This document shows positions 43,601 through 54,110 of a DNA stretch of 64,000 nucleotides, piece after piece (positions within the stretch are counted from its first letter, which is position 1; the number at the start of each line of letters is the position of its first letter). Source of the DNA: Fasciolopsis buskii (Eukaryota; Platyhelminthes; Trematoda; Plagiorchiida; Fasciolidae); NCBI GenBank assembly GCA_008360955.1, contig LUCM01003451.1, positions 170,808-234,807 on the forward strand, read 5' to 3'. The notes below the pieces were generated by a model. That model saw nothing but the letters and a program-made list of their open reading frames with translations, had not been told where the DNA came from and ran no database searches. Made by a program: the position numbers and the translations under genes.

Positions 43601-45076
43601 TGCGTCTAGAGCAGGTACACTATCGCTTAAATGATCGAGAAATCGTAACCTAATCCGGTCTTCGCTCCTTAACACATATTCCTGTCTGAAAAAATATCAA
43701 TGGCAATACTCTCACATGAATACAGGGATATCTCTATAACCAACTCAACGACGAACTGAATTAAGAGTCAGCTCACCGCAAACACCCGACCACGCCGAGG
43801 TCTTCATATTTCGAAGAACTCAATTAACGTCACACAGTTTTTCGATGCACTCAGAAATTCCTCCAGTTTCGATACACCGTCACAGTCGTATACACTATAC
43901 GCTGTTGGTTCAGAATCAGGGTTTAGTTGTCTCCCCTTGGCTACTTATTAAAGATGCCACGGAGAGCGTAAGGTTTCCGCCCTCGTTCTCACACTTCAGT
44001 GGAAAACTTACCATCGGTGCGGGTGATCTTTGAAAGTCTAGGAGACAGTTAAACCTTAACTACAAATCAAACACGTGCGGCGTGCGAAGCACGCTGTGGA
44101 TGAGTGCACTGGGCACCCAGGATGTCTAGCCCCATCGTAAGGGTGCATGAATTGACCAATCACTAGCTTTCAGCGAGGTACGAGGCCCCCCCACCGTAGT
44201 ACCTCGCACGTCACTGTCTCGGCAAAGGCTTGGGATGGGTCACCTAAGTCAATACCGTACTTTCGAGTAGTATTAAGCACATTGATGAACCCTGAGTCCC
44301 AATGGGTAAACGCTTATATAGGTAATAGAAGCCAACATACGTGTGAACTTAGAAAGATGCGTCCATTTTCCTTTCGTCTTGTTCTTGTCCTTCGCCACGG
44401 TCTTGATTACACAAGTTCAAAAGTGCAGACGCAGCAGTTTGTCCAAACACTCACCAAAACTTTACAAATAATTTCGCCAAATTGACTCGGAAGTGTACTT
44501 ACGTGCACTGACACTGTCAATTCCGTATCAAAGAATCGCAGTGAATTGAACTGAGAACCAAAAGAGCTATTCGCTATGGCCAAACAAGCCTCGACATGGT
44601 GGTAACTAGGAAACTTACCCCTAACACCTACCTTGCAGAAAAATCCTCACAGGACGTGCAAACCGCCTCTATCACATGAACTAAGGCGTTCACTGCAACT
44701 GAGGGAAAAGGAAAAATCGTGAGGGGTGCCAAGGAAATAAGCGCACATGCAAAGTACATGATGACGTACCAGCAGCGCATTGATCCGTAGTGATCTACAC
44801 CCAATAACTGCATTGCTCACCTGTTTGATGCCAACAGTAATGTGTATTAGCCAAGAGCAGTTCACATCCACCGAGGGCGTGCTGAACAAGGTATAACTGA
44901 AGCGAACCTACCACAAATCACAATTTACGTCAATGAGTCATGAGTTTCCCGAATACACTTCAGAAAAGAAGAACACGAAGGGAACTCATAAGCACAATCG
45001 CTTCAAATTCAATTAAAATGTACACGATCAAAGAAATGTCCACAACTTTGTAATATAAGTCAACGACTGACTTGCG
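43601..45076. other. No recognisable gene; diverged copy of the 19.7-22.4 kb repeat near 44088-44240
   Basis: Around 44100-44160 the words GGGCACCCAGGATGTCTAGC, GTGCATGAATTGACCAATCA and later GGCTTGGGATGGGTCACC recall the repeat units near 20 kb. The rest, including the frames at 44282-44485 and 44889-44647, is unrecognised. It is the 3' flank of ZNF207. Confidence 0.4.
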
Positions 45077-48000
45077 TCAAAATCGGAGAGGAGGCATGCC
45101 GGACCACGGCGGCATTTGAGTTGACGGGGGCAGTGGTGGCTGGGCGGCATGCAATCCAAATGCTGCAAATGGAGTTGAGATGGACGGTGTTAGGGTGCAC
45201 GAAGAAATGCAAAACCAATAAGATTATAGTCAGTTGTAGGTTTCAGTTCATCTAACCTAGTGGGAATACGTGATTGAAATTCATGGACCTCACGTTTTAA
45301 AAACTGACTTTCTGAGACCTATGCAGGCCGGATCGTTATGCCTATTACGAAGTAGCAGAATGTAAACGAGATTTTTGGCTGCTGCCGCCAGCCATGGATT
45401 CCCGTCTCGCAATATGCGAGCAGTGGATGCCACGAACTTGGTGACCTTTGTCAGCAGGTGACGAACTCGCCAACAGCTTGAAAAGGTGTTACTTGGTTCG
45501 GCGAGCACAGCGAACCATATAAGCAATACGCCTGTGTAAAACCTTGGTCCCAAACGGTTCGGTGCAATCTTGAAACAATCGGCCTCATCCTGATCTTGGC
45601 TTTTAAGCACAGTTGTTACTTTAGGGTTCTTACGACTGTGAAAAATGAACCAAACTGTTGGTTAGTCGTGATCACGAAACAGGTGCATGACGTTGAGACA
45701 CTACACCGGTAGAACGCTCACCGGTACAACTAGAAACGCGAACGTTTAGCCTCCTATCTGAAAATGAGCAAAAGGTGTATGAACTGCAATATTTTCTATC
45801 TTCGGTGCACACGAAGATCCGAGCTGCCTGCAACCCGATGGATTCTCAAGTTAACAGAAAGGTCGCTATCTTGGGGTTTAGCCGTACGCAGGAATCGAAA
45901 AGGCGGCTGCAGACACGCAGTGTCGGTGTAAACAGTAGCAACAAGGCAAGTCTCAGCGAACGACGCCCTCAACCCCAGCATTACGAGTCTCTATAAAAAG
46001 AGTGAATATCGAAGGGGAACCGCGAGGGAACCTACACATGGCAAAAGATGAGACTCTGTTGTAGCCAACACATGAAACAGTCTGGCAGCTTACTGATTCG
46101 ATAAAAATTACAACACGATTGCCACTGTTCACGGTTCACTGCCATATCATTCAGTGTCTCCAGCCAGCTAGTTGACGAGCCATTTGGACCACACCTACTC
46201 TACCTAGGTTCGCTGCATATTTCCTTGTTCCACGTTTCCACATCATCTGTTGACCTTCAGGTGGTTTCTCCCATTCCTTGACAGGAACATAAAACAGGCC
46301 GCGATAAGGTAGACGAGTGTTCGACATACGCAACACGTAACCCAACCATAGTAGTCTACTGAGTTTCATATGCTGATACAAGGTATTCTCAGAAGTGGTG
46401 CCTAGTACTAGAGTCCTGACCTCTACATTACTCTCCCGGTCACTCCATCCAATCCAAGCCATACTACGTAGACATCAGTGGTCGAAAACCTCTAACTGAC
46501 AAGCATCTCCCACACAAATATTCCATGTCTCGCAACCGTACAAGAGAACTGAGCGCACTGCGGCACAGTACACGGCCTTTCAACTTCAATGAAATATCAG
46601 GCCAACGCCACAGGTGGTTCAGTTCAGCGTAAGCCGCTCGAGTCTTGGATATACGTCTATTCACCTGTCAAGGATGCCGTTTTTTTACCTAGCATTTTTT
46701 TAAAACTCGGTTGCACCAAACGGGACTTTAATGAGACCTTTTTGCTGTCTCTCTGGTACCCGGACCATCTCTCGAGTGATCTCGGGCGAAAAGTCTTTCA
46801 ATGCACGAAGCCTGGTTGGGGGAACGACTAGAAAATCTGCACGAAGCATAAGATGTGGAGCTCAAAGAAGTATCAGATTATTTGTGCTCGCTTGTCATAG
46901 ACTTCAACGAGCTACTACATATTTGAAACAAAGATTGGCAGTTGCAGTAGCTTACCTTGAGGTGGTATAAAACCGGGTGCGCATGCTATGGGTACCTGAG
47001 GTACCAGTGGATGGCCTACTCCTGAGTACATTATCGGTGTACCGTGCGGCATTGCCATCGGCGCCATTAACGCGGGAGCGATCACCGGCGGAATCGCTGG
47101 TCGTGTAACAGGAACTGTAGGAACAGGCGGTGGTGGCGGGGCGTTAGCTGCTTCCAAGAGCTTCTTGTAACGACCCGTTTCTGCCCTGAGCTCCTCCTGA
47201 TAATATTCAACAATGGAGTTAACAGTAACATACCAATGATAAATCATCGCTAGGGTGTACCAACTCCACCGTAACGCCATTTACTCCGGAAGTCGGTTTA
47301 GGCACCTTCGGAATTTGGGGTTTTGTAGCGTTTCCCGGCGAAGAATATGCAGGAAAGGTTGGTTTAGGAGTTGCGGGGGACTAAAAAATTGCATCAAAGA
47401 ACGTAATCTTACTTGATCGGCTGGGGTCGACGTCGGCAAGGGTGGCGGTGGGGCCGGGGCATTTGGTGGGGGAGGGGGCGGCGGCGGAGGTACTACCACC
47501 GGACTATGGCCAGTTATTTTAACAAAAAACGACTCACTTTATAGGAGGTGGCATCGGTACACCTGGAACCACTGTGGATAAATAAGGACAAAGCGCATGA
47601 CTTACCACCAACATGGGCGTAGGGATTCAAAGGCGTCATTCCCGGTATGAATGGAAGGGAAGGCGGTACAGGTGGGAAGAAAGACGTAGACTCCTCCGTC
47701 TTGCTGATTTTCTCGGGAGGCTCATCAGCTGAAAGCGTGAGCAATGTTCAGGAAAAATACCTTCGAGACCTAGTTTCTGTCTTTCATGTTCAATGATATC
47801 CACTTCAGGAACGCCAACCATCCCGTAGATATCAATTACGGTGCTTGTTCTATTGGGCAGGGCGTTCGGAATCTTATCTAACTTCTCTTTGTGAACCTAC
47901 AACAATACAACCATGAAATCACACCGAACCTGATTGCAGTGAATGGACAATCCGGGTCCGGTGAAAAGTTTCCGATGACAGAAAGGACACTTGAAATGTT

Positions 48001-48129
48001 TTGCTTTCTGATGCTGGATCAATATCTTCTCATCGTCGAATTCTCTGTTGCAATACCTAAGGGCAATAACCAAGCGACCATTACTAACCAGCACCAAGGT
48101 TTAAGCTGCTTCCTCTTCTTACGGCCCAT
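45077..48129 (-). CDS. ZNF207: ZNF207/BuGZ, Bub3-binding zinc-finger spindle protein, nine exons
   Basis: BuGZ stabilises Bub3 and loads it onto kinetochores; it also binds tubulin and coalesces through its low-complexity part. Exons: 48129-48089, 48056-47930, 47896-47761, 47728-47606, 47562-47538, 47503-47413, 47380-47234, 47196-46956 and 45162-45077; all phases agree and the product is about 338 residues. Human BuGZ is longer (about 480). It starts [14 protein letters not shown], then [20 protein letters not shown] and [16 protein letters not shown], the twin zinc fingers, and IYGMVGVPE after them. A Pro-rich middle follows. The GLEBS motif that binds Bub3 is present ([19 protein letters not shown], exons 7-8), with the Glu pair that contacts Bub3. 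The end is Pro/Met-rich. Seven introns are only 32-43 bp and one exon is 25 nt; intron 8 is 1.8 kb and holds a LINE. Confidence 0.94.
45985..46670 (-). mobile_element. RTE-like LINE 3' region inside ZNF207 intron 8 (sense)
   Basis: Same sub-branch as the copy at 18.3-19.2 kb. Frame 46462-46151 reads [39 protein letters not shown] and [12 protein letters not shown]; the upstream block at 46664-46464 is in another frame ([17 protein letters not shown]). The 3' untranslated region is cut within a TATAAAAAGAGTGAATATCG word, so the trinucleotide tail is missing. It lies in the same direction as the host gene. Confidence 0.78.
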
Positions 48130-49150
48130 CTCGGAAACGAAACTGACGACGAGATGACCCGAGTCGTTTTACTCATTCAAACAAAACTCAATCCAGTTGG
48201 CAAACGACAGAACAGCCTCACAGTGCTAAATGAGCGTCCTTATTTCTTCCGATGGTTTGCACAAAAACTGGCATCACTTCTGCAAGTGTCTTCTTTTCGA
48301 AGTGTCCGCATCATTTCAGCAACCCTGGTTCTGGAGAGGAAACTCGCCGGATCCTCACGGCGAAAGAACGATTAATCCGTGGGCGTTTCAGATGAATGTG
48401 CAACGTTAAGGGCCACGTATGTTTTCCCGAGTGCATGCGCTAACTCACTTTGTCCCGGTTACGACCTAATTCCTTACCAGCAGATAGATCTGCTCAGTTC
48501 GGCTCAATTCACTTCGAACTGCACAGTAGTAAGTGCAGTGACCAATGGAGAATCCAGAATTTCTTTGATGCTACATGCATGATTTTTCATTCGGCACCTT
48601 CAGTTTTGTTCTCCGATTTCGGCGCGGGACACTCGGGAATACCCTGAATGTTCCCTATTTGTACACCGGCAAATCTGACAAACCGTAGTTTGGCCGTGCA
48701 CTGCACCTGTTCAGAAGGTTGGGAAAAAGCTCACAAACCCTCCGAAATAATCTCAAAAGATGGAGATTTCCCTTATGGGAAAGTTGGGTGCATGATGTAT
48801 GACCAACCGTTATTCTGATGATTTCGGTCGCCTACAGCCTTGATATTTGTGGCTTTTGTTTCGCAGGCGTACTTCAAAATTTTGTGGATTTTCGTCATTT
48901 AAAATTTGCTCTTTCTGCTTTAGTTGGGAGCCTCGTCATTTCAAATTCTTTCAGCGCACTCTTCATTAGTTTTTTCATGTTTTTGCTTATAAGACGTTTT
49001 GTTTGAGCTTTATTGCTTCTAACTCTTTTTATGCCAATGTCGTTGGACTATTGTCTTTTCGCATATTATCTAGAACATAGGACTTATACAAAGACGTATT
49101 TGCATAAAGCAAGTCCATGCGGGTTCTCACGGTTGACCAGCTGTGGAAAA
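48130..49150. other. ZNF207 5' flank and intergenic sequence
   Basis: No convincing frame. A TCGTCGTCAG word 17 bases before the ZNF207 ATG on the minus strand could be an acceptor for a leader exon or spliced leader. The rest is unrecognised. Confidence 0.35.
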
Positions 49151-49411
49151 ATGCAAGAGTTACCAAAAATAGTTGCTTTTAGCTTCGCTGAAAGAAAAAC
49201 ATTGGAAAAAATTTATACGTCTTTACCACTTCCAGAATTTCCCCGGATTGGCTTTTCACAAGAAACCGAGGGCCATAATAATGTTTATGACAATGAAGAC
49301 ACGAAATGTCAGGATGAAGACTGCGCATTCGAAGGCAAACATGTCAAAGCTTCACTTGCCCCATTATATGATTTAGACCGGGAAATTCGCTCCCGGATCG
49401 CGGTGAACTCA
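49151..49411 (+). CDS. Candidate exon of an unrecognised gene
   Basis: From the ATG at 49151 the frame reads a soluble, mixed-charge segment with protein-like composition (MQELPKIVAFSFAERKTLEK, then PLPEFPRIGFSQET and LAPLYDLDREIRSR). An acceptor-like TTGACCAG sits 13 bases upstream, and GCG|GTGAAC at about 49411 could be a donor. There are two CxxxxC-like cysteines in KCQDEDC but no known domain. Downstream of the possible donor the frame stays open to 49516 with less convincing composition. It could be chance. Confidence 0.3.
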
Positions 49412-50742
49412 TCGTGCCAACGTTTGACGCATGGGCGACTGGGGGGCGAGTTGATTTTCAGGGAGGGTCGACATCCAAGGGAGACAGTGCTCTGCCGAGG
49501 GGACTTGGGATGTTAAAGCAAGCTCCTGACGACACAAGACGCCTTTCGAAGCATCGTTCCAAACCTCAATAAAGAAAATTTCTGGTAGACAGTATGCGCA
49601 TTTTGGACTTGAGGAGGGTATTCAGAGGGTTACAGAAGACCTAACAACATGCGACCACGATGGAGTCCACTCACAACCCACATGCTGATGGTTGAACATC
49701 GTTTGAAAATTCATCTCAACAGTTGTGACAGATGTGGTGCTAAAGGTACCCGTCGTCTTGGTCACGTTATGCTGTCATAAATTGAAGCCAGCGGAAATGG
49801 AGTCGAATCTGAATGGTTCCGTGGTATAGCCACGGTATCCATCTCCCCAGGGAATGTTTGCGAGAGAACGGTCGATTTTTAAAGTTAGCCCACACAGTGT
49901 ATTGGAAAATGAACCTGTCAAGACTCCCATTAAAAAACGAAGCTTCGTAGTCGTTTCCGCTGCGCACAACGCAGAGTTATTGTCAATCGCCGTCTGGTGC
50001 CATGACTTCAAAATCAAGGTCAGGCAGCAAATGCCTCTGCGAGCGAAGACGGCATTTGGGTAGCTAGATTCTGCTGCCGGCCGAATGTACTTGGTGCCAG
50101 TGTCTCCTACGGTGTACGGCGTTTGCCATCATGCGTCCTGCACGTAGTTTCTGAAGCAGTGTTATTACATAGATGCCCAAACAATGTTATCTCGGCAAAG
50201 CACCACACATCTTTGGTGGAACGCATAAATAGCAACCAGCGAATAGTAAGACTATTTAGAAGGCTTCCAACGTTTTACTTCGCGGCCTTCTTTTCCAAAC
50301 ATTCCAATTCTTCAGTGTTGTGAATGGGTGCCGTTTTGGTCTTTATTTCGTTCGGTTGTGGAGTGCAAATCATTGGTACTACCACGCGGAAGTAGTCATG
50401 GATTCTATCCTTTGACGCAAAGTTGGTGAAAGTAACACACTGAGTATTTTAAAGATTACGGCCCACGGTGACTGTTCCATCATTTTTTCCTTAGCGATTA
50501 ATCTGCTGTCCCGCATTTTTATAGACACATTCCTTGTCACTGAACTTACCCTTACAGACCCGATGGTGCCGTTGCATCACTCGTAGATAGAAGGTGGATC
50601 AAAGCTAATTAGGGTCCCTTGCCGTCAATGAATTTTAAAGTGGTAAAAACGGGTAGTCCGCCACCATGCAACTGTGCCACTTAGGAAGTAAAGATCCACA
50701 AATTCGTTGGCATATCCTTGTATTGTATTTTAATTTTTGCAG
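49412..50742. other. No recognisable gene
   Basis: Short frames on both strands; possible decayed LINE C-terminal sequence around 49600-50330 but without a decisive motif. Confidence 0.3.
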
Positions 50743-50829
50743 ATGATTGCGACCGTGCCTGCACACATAAATGAACTCCGGGAAGTGTCAGAATTATCAT
50801 CAACGGAGGCTGGCGATTTCATGGATCTG
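50743..50829 (+). CDS. Candidate 87-base internal exon
   Basis: A strong acceptor (TTTTAATTTTTGCAG) precedes an open 29-codon stretch starting MIATVPAHINELREVSEL and ending GDFMDL, followed by a GTAGGC donor. Length is a multiple of three, with phase 0 at both ends. It could belong with the candidate exon at 49151, which also would end in phase 0, but no family is recognised. Confidence 0.3.
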
Positions 50830-52269
50830 GTAGGCAGACAAATCCATAATCTGTACGTTTCACGTCATGTGCTGCTTCTGCAAAATTCCTGCTAGACTGT
50901 GAATACTTTTGCTGAGGAGCATCCACTCCGTAAAAGAATTCCGCTGAGCGTAAATCCCGACGCGTAACGGCTATCATCCTTGGTGAGTCTCATGAAGGCG
51001 GACAATAATTTGACTGGCATATCCTACAACACCACACTCAGCCCGACTGAGAATATGTAAGTTGTTCGCTAAAACCATTTTGGTCAGTCCGAATCAGTCA
51101 TCCTAAACATTCATTTTCAAACCCAATTTTGTTCCAACACCAGAGTACAAATGAGTTTATGAGCCTTGTCTAACGGTCAAATAAACTTAGCCCATTGTTG
51201 GAACATCAGCAGCTATATGATATTATCCAATCCTTATGTTGGATTTTTCCCCTGCCCTGCCTGACGACTGGTCCGTCGGTACAAAACTTAGAAATTCAAA
51301 GTTTGGCCCTTTGGCGGAACCTGTGCGAAACCTTTCCAGGGGGGTTCCCGAGACTGTGTTATGTATACCTGCCTAGTAGCTCTTGACTGATTCGTACTCA
51401 GTGACATTAGTAACTTTCTAAACCTGTGGGCCTCAGCTTCTGAGAGACTGGACAGCACTTCCAAACACAGTTCCAGGTAGGTGACAGAGGCTGTTAATTC
51501 TGTTGCAGTCGAAGAAACCGACCCACACGATCAGCACCGCTTTCCTTCGGTACGGCCGGTTGCTTGGACGTCTTTTGTTTTTCTTGGCCATCCGCCCAGC
51601 AATAAAGCCGGCAGCCGCGCAGAAATTCTGCAGCCTGAGGTATGTGCTAATTAATCTTTTATGCGAACTAAACAGAGCGGGCACCGTGCCAAAGGTTCTA
51701 ACGTTTCCTCGAAATTCGGAATAGAATGTCGATGTGAGAAATACTCCTATCAGAAAGGGTTTCGGTCATACGGTGCAAAGCCTGATACAACACAAATACC
51801 AAGTACTCTTACAAAATGGTTTCCTGCATCAGGCATCTATGATGTTTCTGGTTTAGAGCGTTTTATGAAGAAAAATCTGACTCTACTGCCAGTCATGATT
51901 TTCAAATACACAGTTGCTGTTGACGCTGTCGTGGTGCACAGCTGGTAGATGGATATAAGCTCTGAGAGTAAGATAGACGATATTATGACCCAGGCAGGTA
52001 ACTCAGGTTAAGCTTTACGTGTCGCAGTCATAAATGTTAAAGGCTGAATAGGTTGCATATCTAGCTATAGCATAGGTCAGAACATGTTGCGAAATATTTA
52101 ATGAATAGCCACTGTACGAACACCGGAGGGAGGCAACTGCGCTTGATACTAATGATAAATATGGTAGGGGAAGACCCGAAAACAGGCCTGGACTGGGATG
52201 GGTAGATGGTCACTAACCTTGTCGAAGCCGGCAATCCCTGAAGACGAGACCAGTAGTTCTCTTCTACTC
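50830..52269. other. No recognisable gene
   Basis: The plus-strand frame at 51661-51948 (CRCEKYSYQKGFRSYG, KWFPASGIYDVSGLERF) has plausible composition but no known motif and no clear splice sites. The opposite-strand frame 51684-51433 overlaps its start. Neither is called. Confidence 0.3.
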
Positions 52270-54110
52270 TGTAATCTATAGCAGAGCATGCTCATTGAAT
52301 GTAAAGCATACTTGGTGAAAACAAGGTTCTTCGAGTAAACGGCTGCGGGAAACAGTCAGGTTGTCTATTTTGGGGGTTTCAAGGGGCATACGTGAGCTTC
52401 TGGGAGCCAAAATTACCGCCCCGCAGTAGTCACAGCATGGGCTCAAACGTCTTGGGTCAGCAGTGGTGTATCCAACGGACTGGTTAGATCTAGGAAATCG
52501 CATACGTTTTGATGTCACCGGCAAATAAGACAGGAAGGACAGGAAATGTAAGGGGGAAAAAGGCATTTCTGCAAAGAAGAGGCAGTGCTGGATCCAGATT
52601 ATTGCTTTGTTTTACTCCCCTGGGACCAAATCCTGACTTGATTTATGGCCATCGATGGAAACTAACTGAAAGCAATTTAGCCAGTAAGAACCTAACCAAA
52701 TGCGGAACAAACCGGTGATTCCGTAACATCAAATCTCAAAGCGAGGGACGCGACCGAGGGCTTTCTTCATGTCAAGAAAAATAATAACGAACGAATTGTC
52801 TTCACCTGCTGCATCAGACAGATGCAGCATGACTGTGATGGCAAGAAGCCAAGCCGGCTTCTATGCGCAATACTGTTGCTAAGTAATGAAGTTTCTATGT
52901 GCTGTTCTACAAACCTTTCAGAAATCTAGATTTGGATGTTTTTACTGGAGCGGTGGATGTCATGGTTAAAAATCTGTCATATCGCGTATTTAGCAGATTT
53001 GTCGAATGTTCTTTATTGTAGTGGAAAGGTAGTGCATCTCAGGGAGTGTTTGAATATAGCAAGAACAAAAATTTGCATGCTGCTACTACCATGACGCAGG
53101 ACCGCAGGGATCTGGGATCTGGACGCAAACAATGTCACACCCCTAAAATGTGCTCAGATGCCCTGTTGGGTAAGTACGTAATCGGAACGAAAATGGCTAG
53201 TAAGTGGAGCGAGGTGAGTAACTGCAATATGAATCCAGATATCTTGGCTCCCGAAAATAGGGAGCTGAACACTCCGGCGATTGTTGTGGAGAACGCGGTA
53301 TGGACGTTGTCAATCGGGAAACTGTTCTACAAGTTTAGATATCGTCTGTGATTTTTGGCAATGGCAACACTTTGGCCGCTTTATCAAAAATACCAAAGGC
53401 TGCTTTCCTGTTTTACTGTAGTATTACTAGAAGGTTACTGAATTCTCCGAGAGACGGCAGAGTCGGATACCAAAGTCTGCCCCGTGGGATTCGGAGCAAA
53501 TTGTGTTTTTCAGATATTTACTCGGCATCTTTGGGGTAGCTGTGAGGTGCTCTTTCCTTTGAATTTTAAAACTAGAAATCTCATTTACTGAAAGCATGAA
53601 GTTTCCGTATATTTGGTCTAACGCCAGTTTGGATCATTTACCACAAACAAACCACCCTAGTGCGTAGAACGCACCGCTGTGGTTTATTTGGGCCGAGCAG
53701 CTGATAGCGTCACAGTTTTGGGGTTAAGGAGCTTTAGAATTTTGTTCAGAGGTGAATAAGCTTCTGCGCATCAAGTTGTGGCCACTGCTTAGTGAATGGC
53801 TCGTGGATTTGGGAAAATACTGGGTGAATATCAAGTCCAGTAAGTGGTACTTCCTGGCAAGCGATGCAACATGTGGGGTTCAGTGGCCAGACATGAACCA
53901 AAATCCAATAAATAATTTGTCGCCGAGCACACCTTGCAGCGGACGCTGAAAATGCTGAAGTCGCCGGTGATCTGCTCCTGGCCACGTAGCATTTAAGCAA
54001 GATCGTTGAATTCTGCGATGGGATGCGGTTTACATGCCGAGTGTGGAGGAGCTGGTGGATTTGAATTTTCTGACGGGCTAGGCAGCCAGATGAGCTTACG
54101 TTTTTGGTCA
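52270..54110 (-). mobile_element. CR1-like LINE remnant (endonuclease and RT), inactive
   Basis: Minus-strand pieces in order. Near 53990-53780 is an endonuclease end, with a degraded GDF-type motif followed by LPGSTTYWT (like the PTR--G--LDLIFT block). Near 53180 is an RT linker (HFRSDYVLT). Near 52930-52850 is ERFVEQHIETSLLSNSIAHR with GFLPSQSCC, the RT finger motif that usually reads QHGFL-GRSC. At about 52530-52500 comes an FAGDIKTY segment at the place of the catalytic FADDIK motif, with Gly instead of the first Asp. The order and spacing fit CR1-type elements. Stops throughout. Confidence 0.6.

Noticed and set aside
47281..47499. A separate poly-proline gene
   Set aside because: It is exon 6 of ZNF207 read past its donor through a 32-bp intron; only 47503-47413 is coding in that frame.
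47636..48097. Separate small genes over the first exons of ZNF207
   Set aside because: These frames read through 32-33 bp introns; splicing joins them into one protein.
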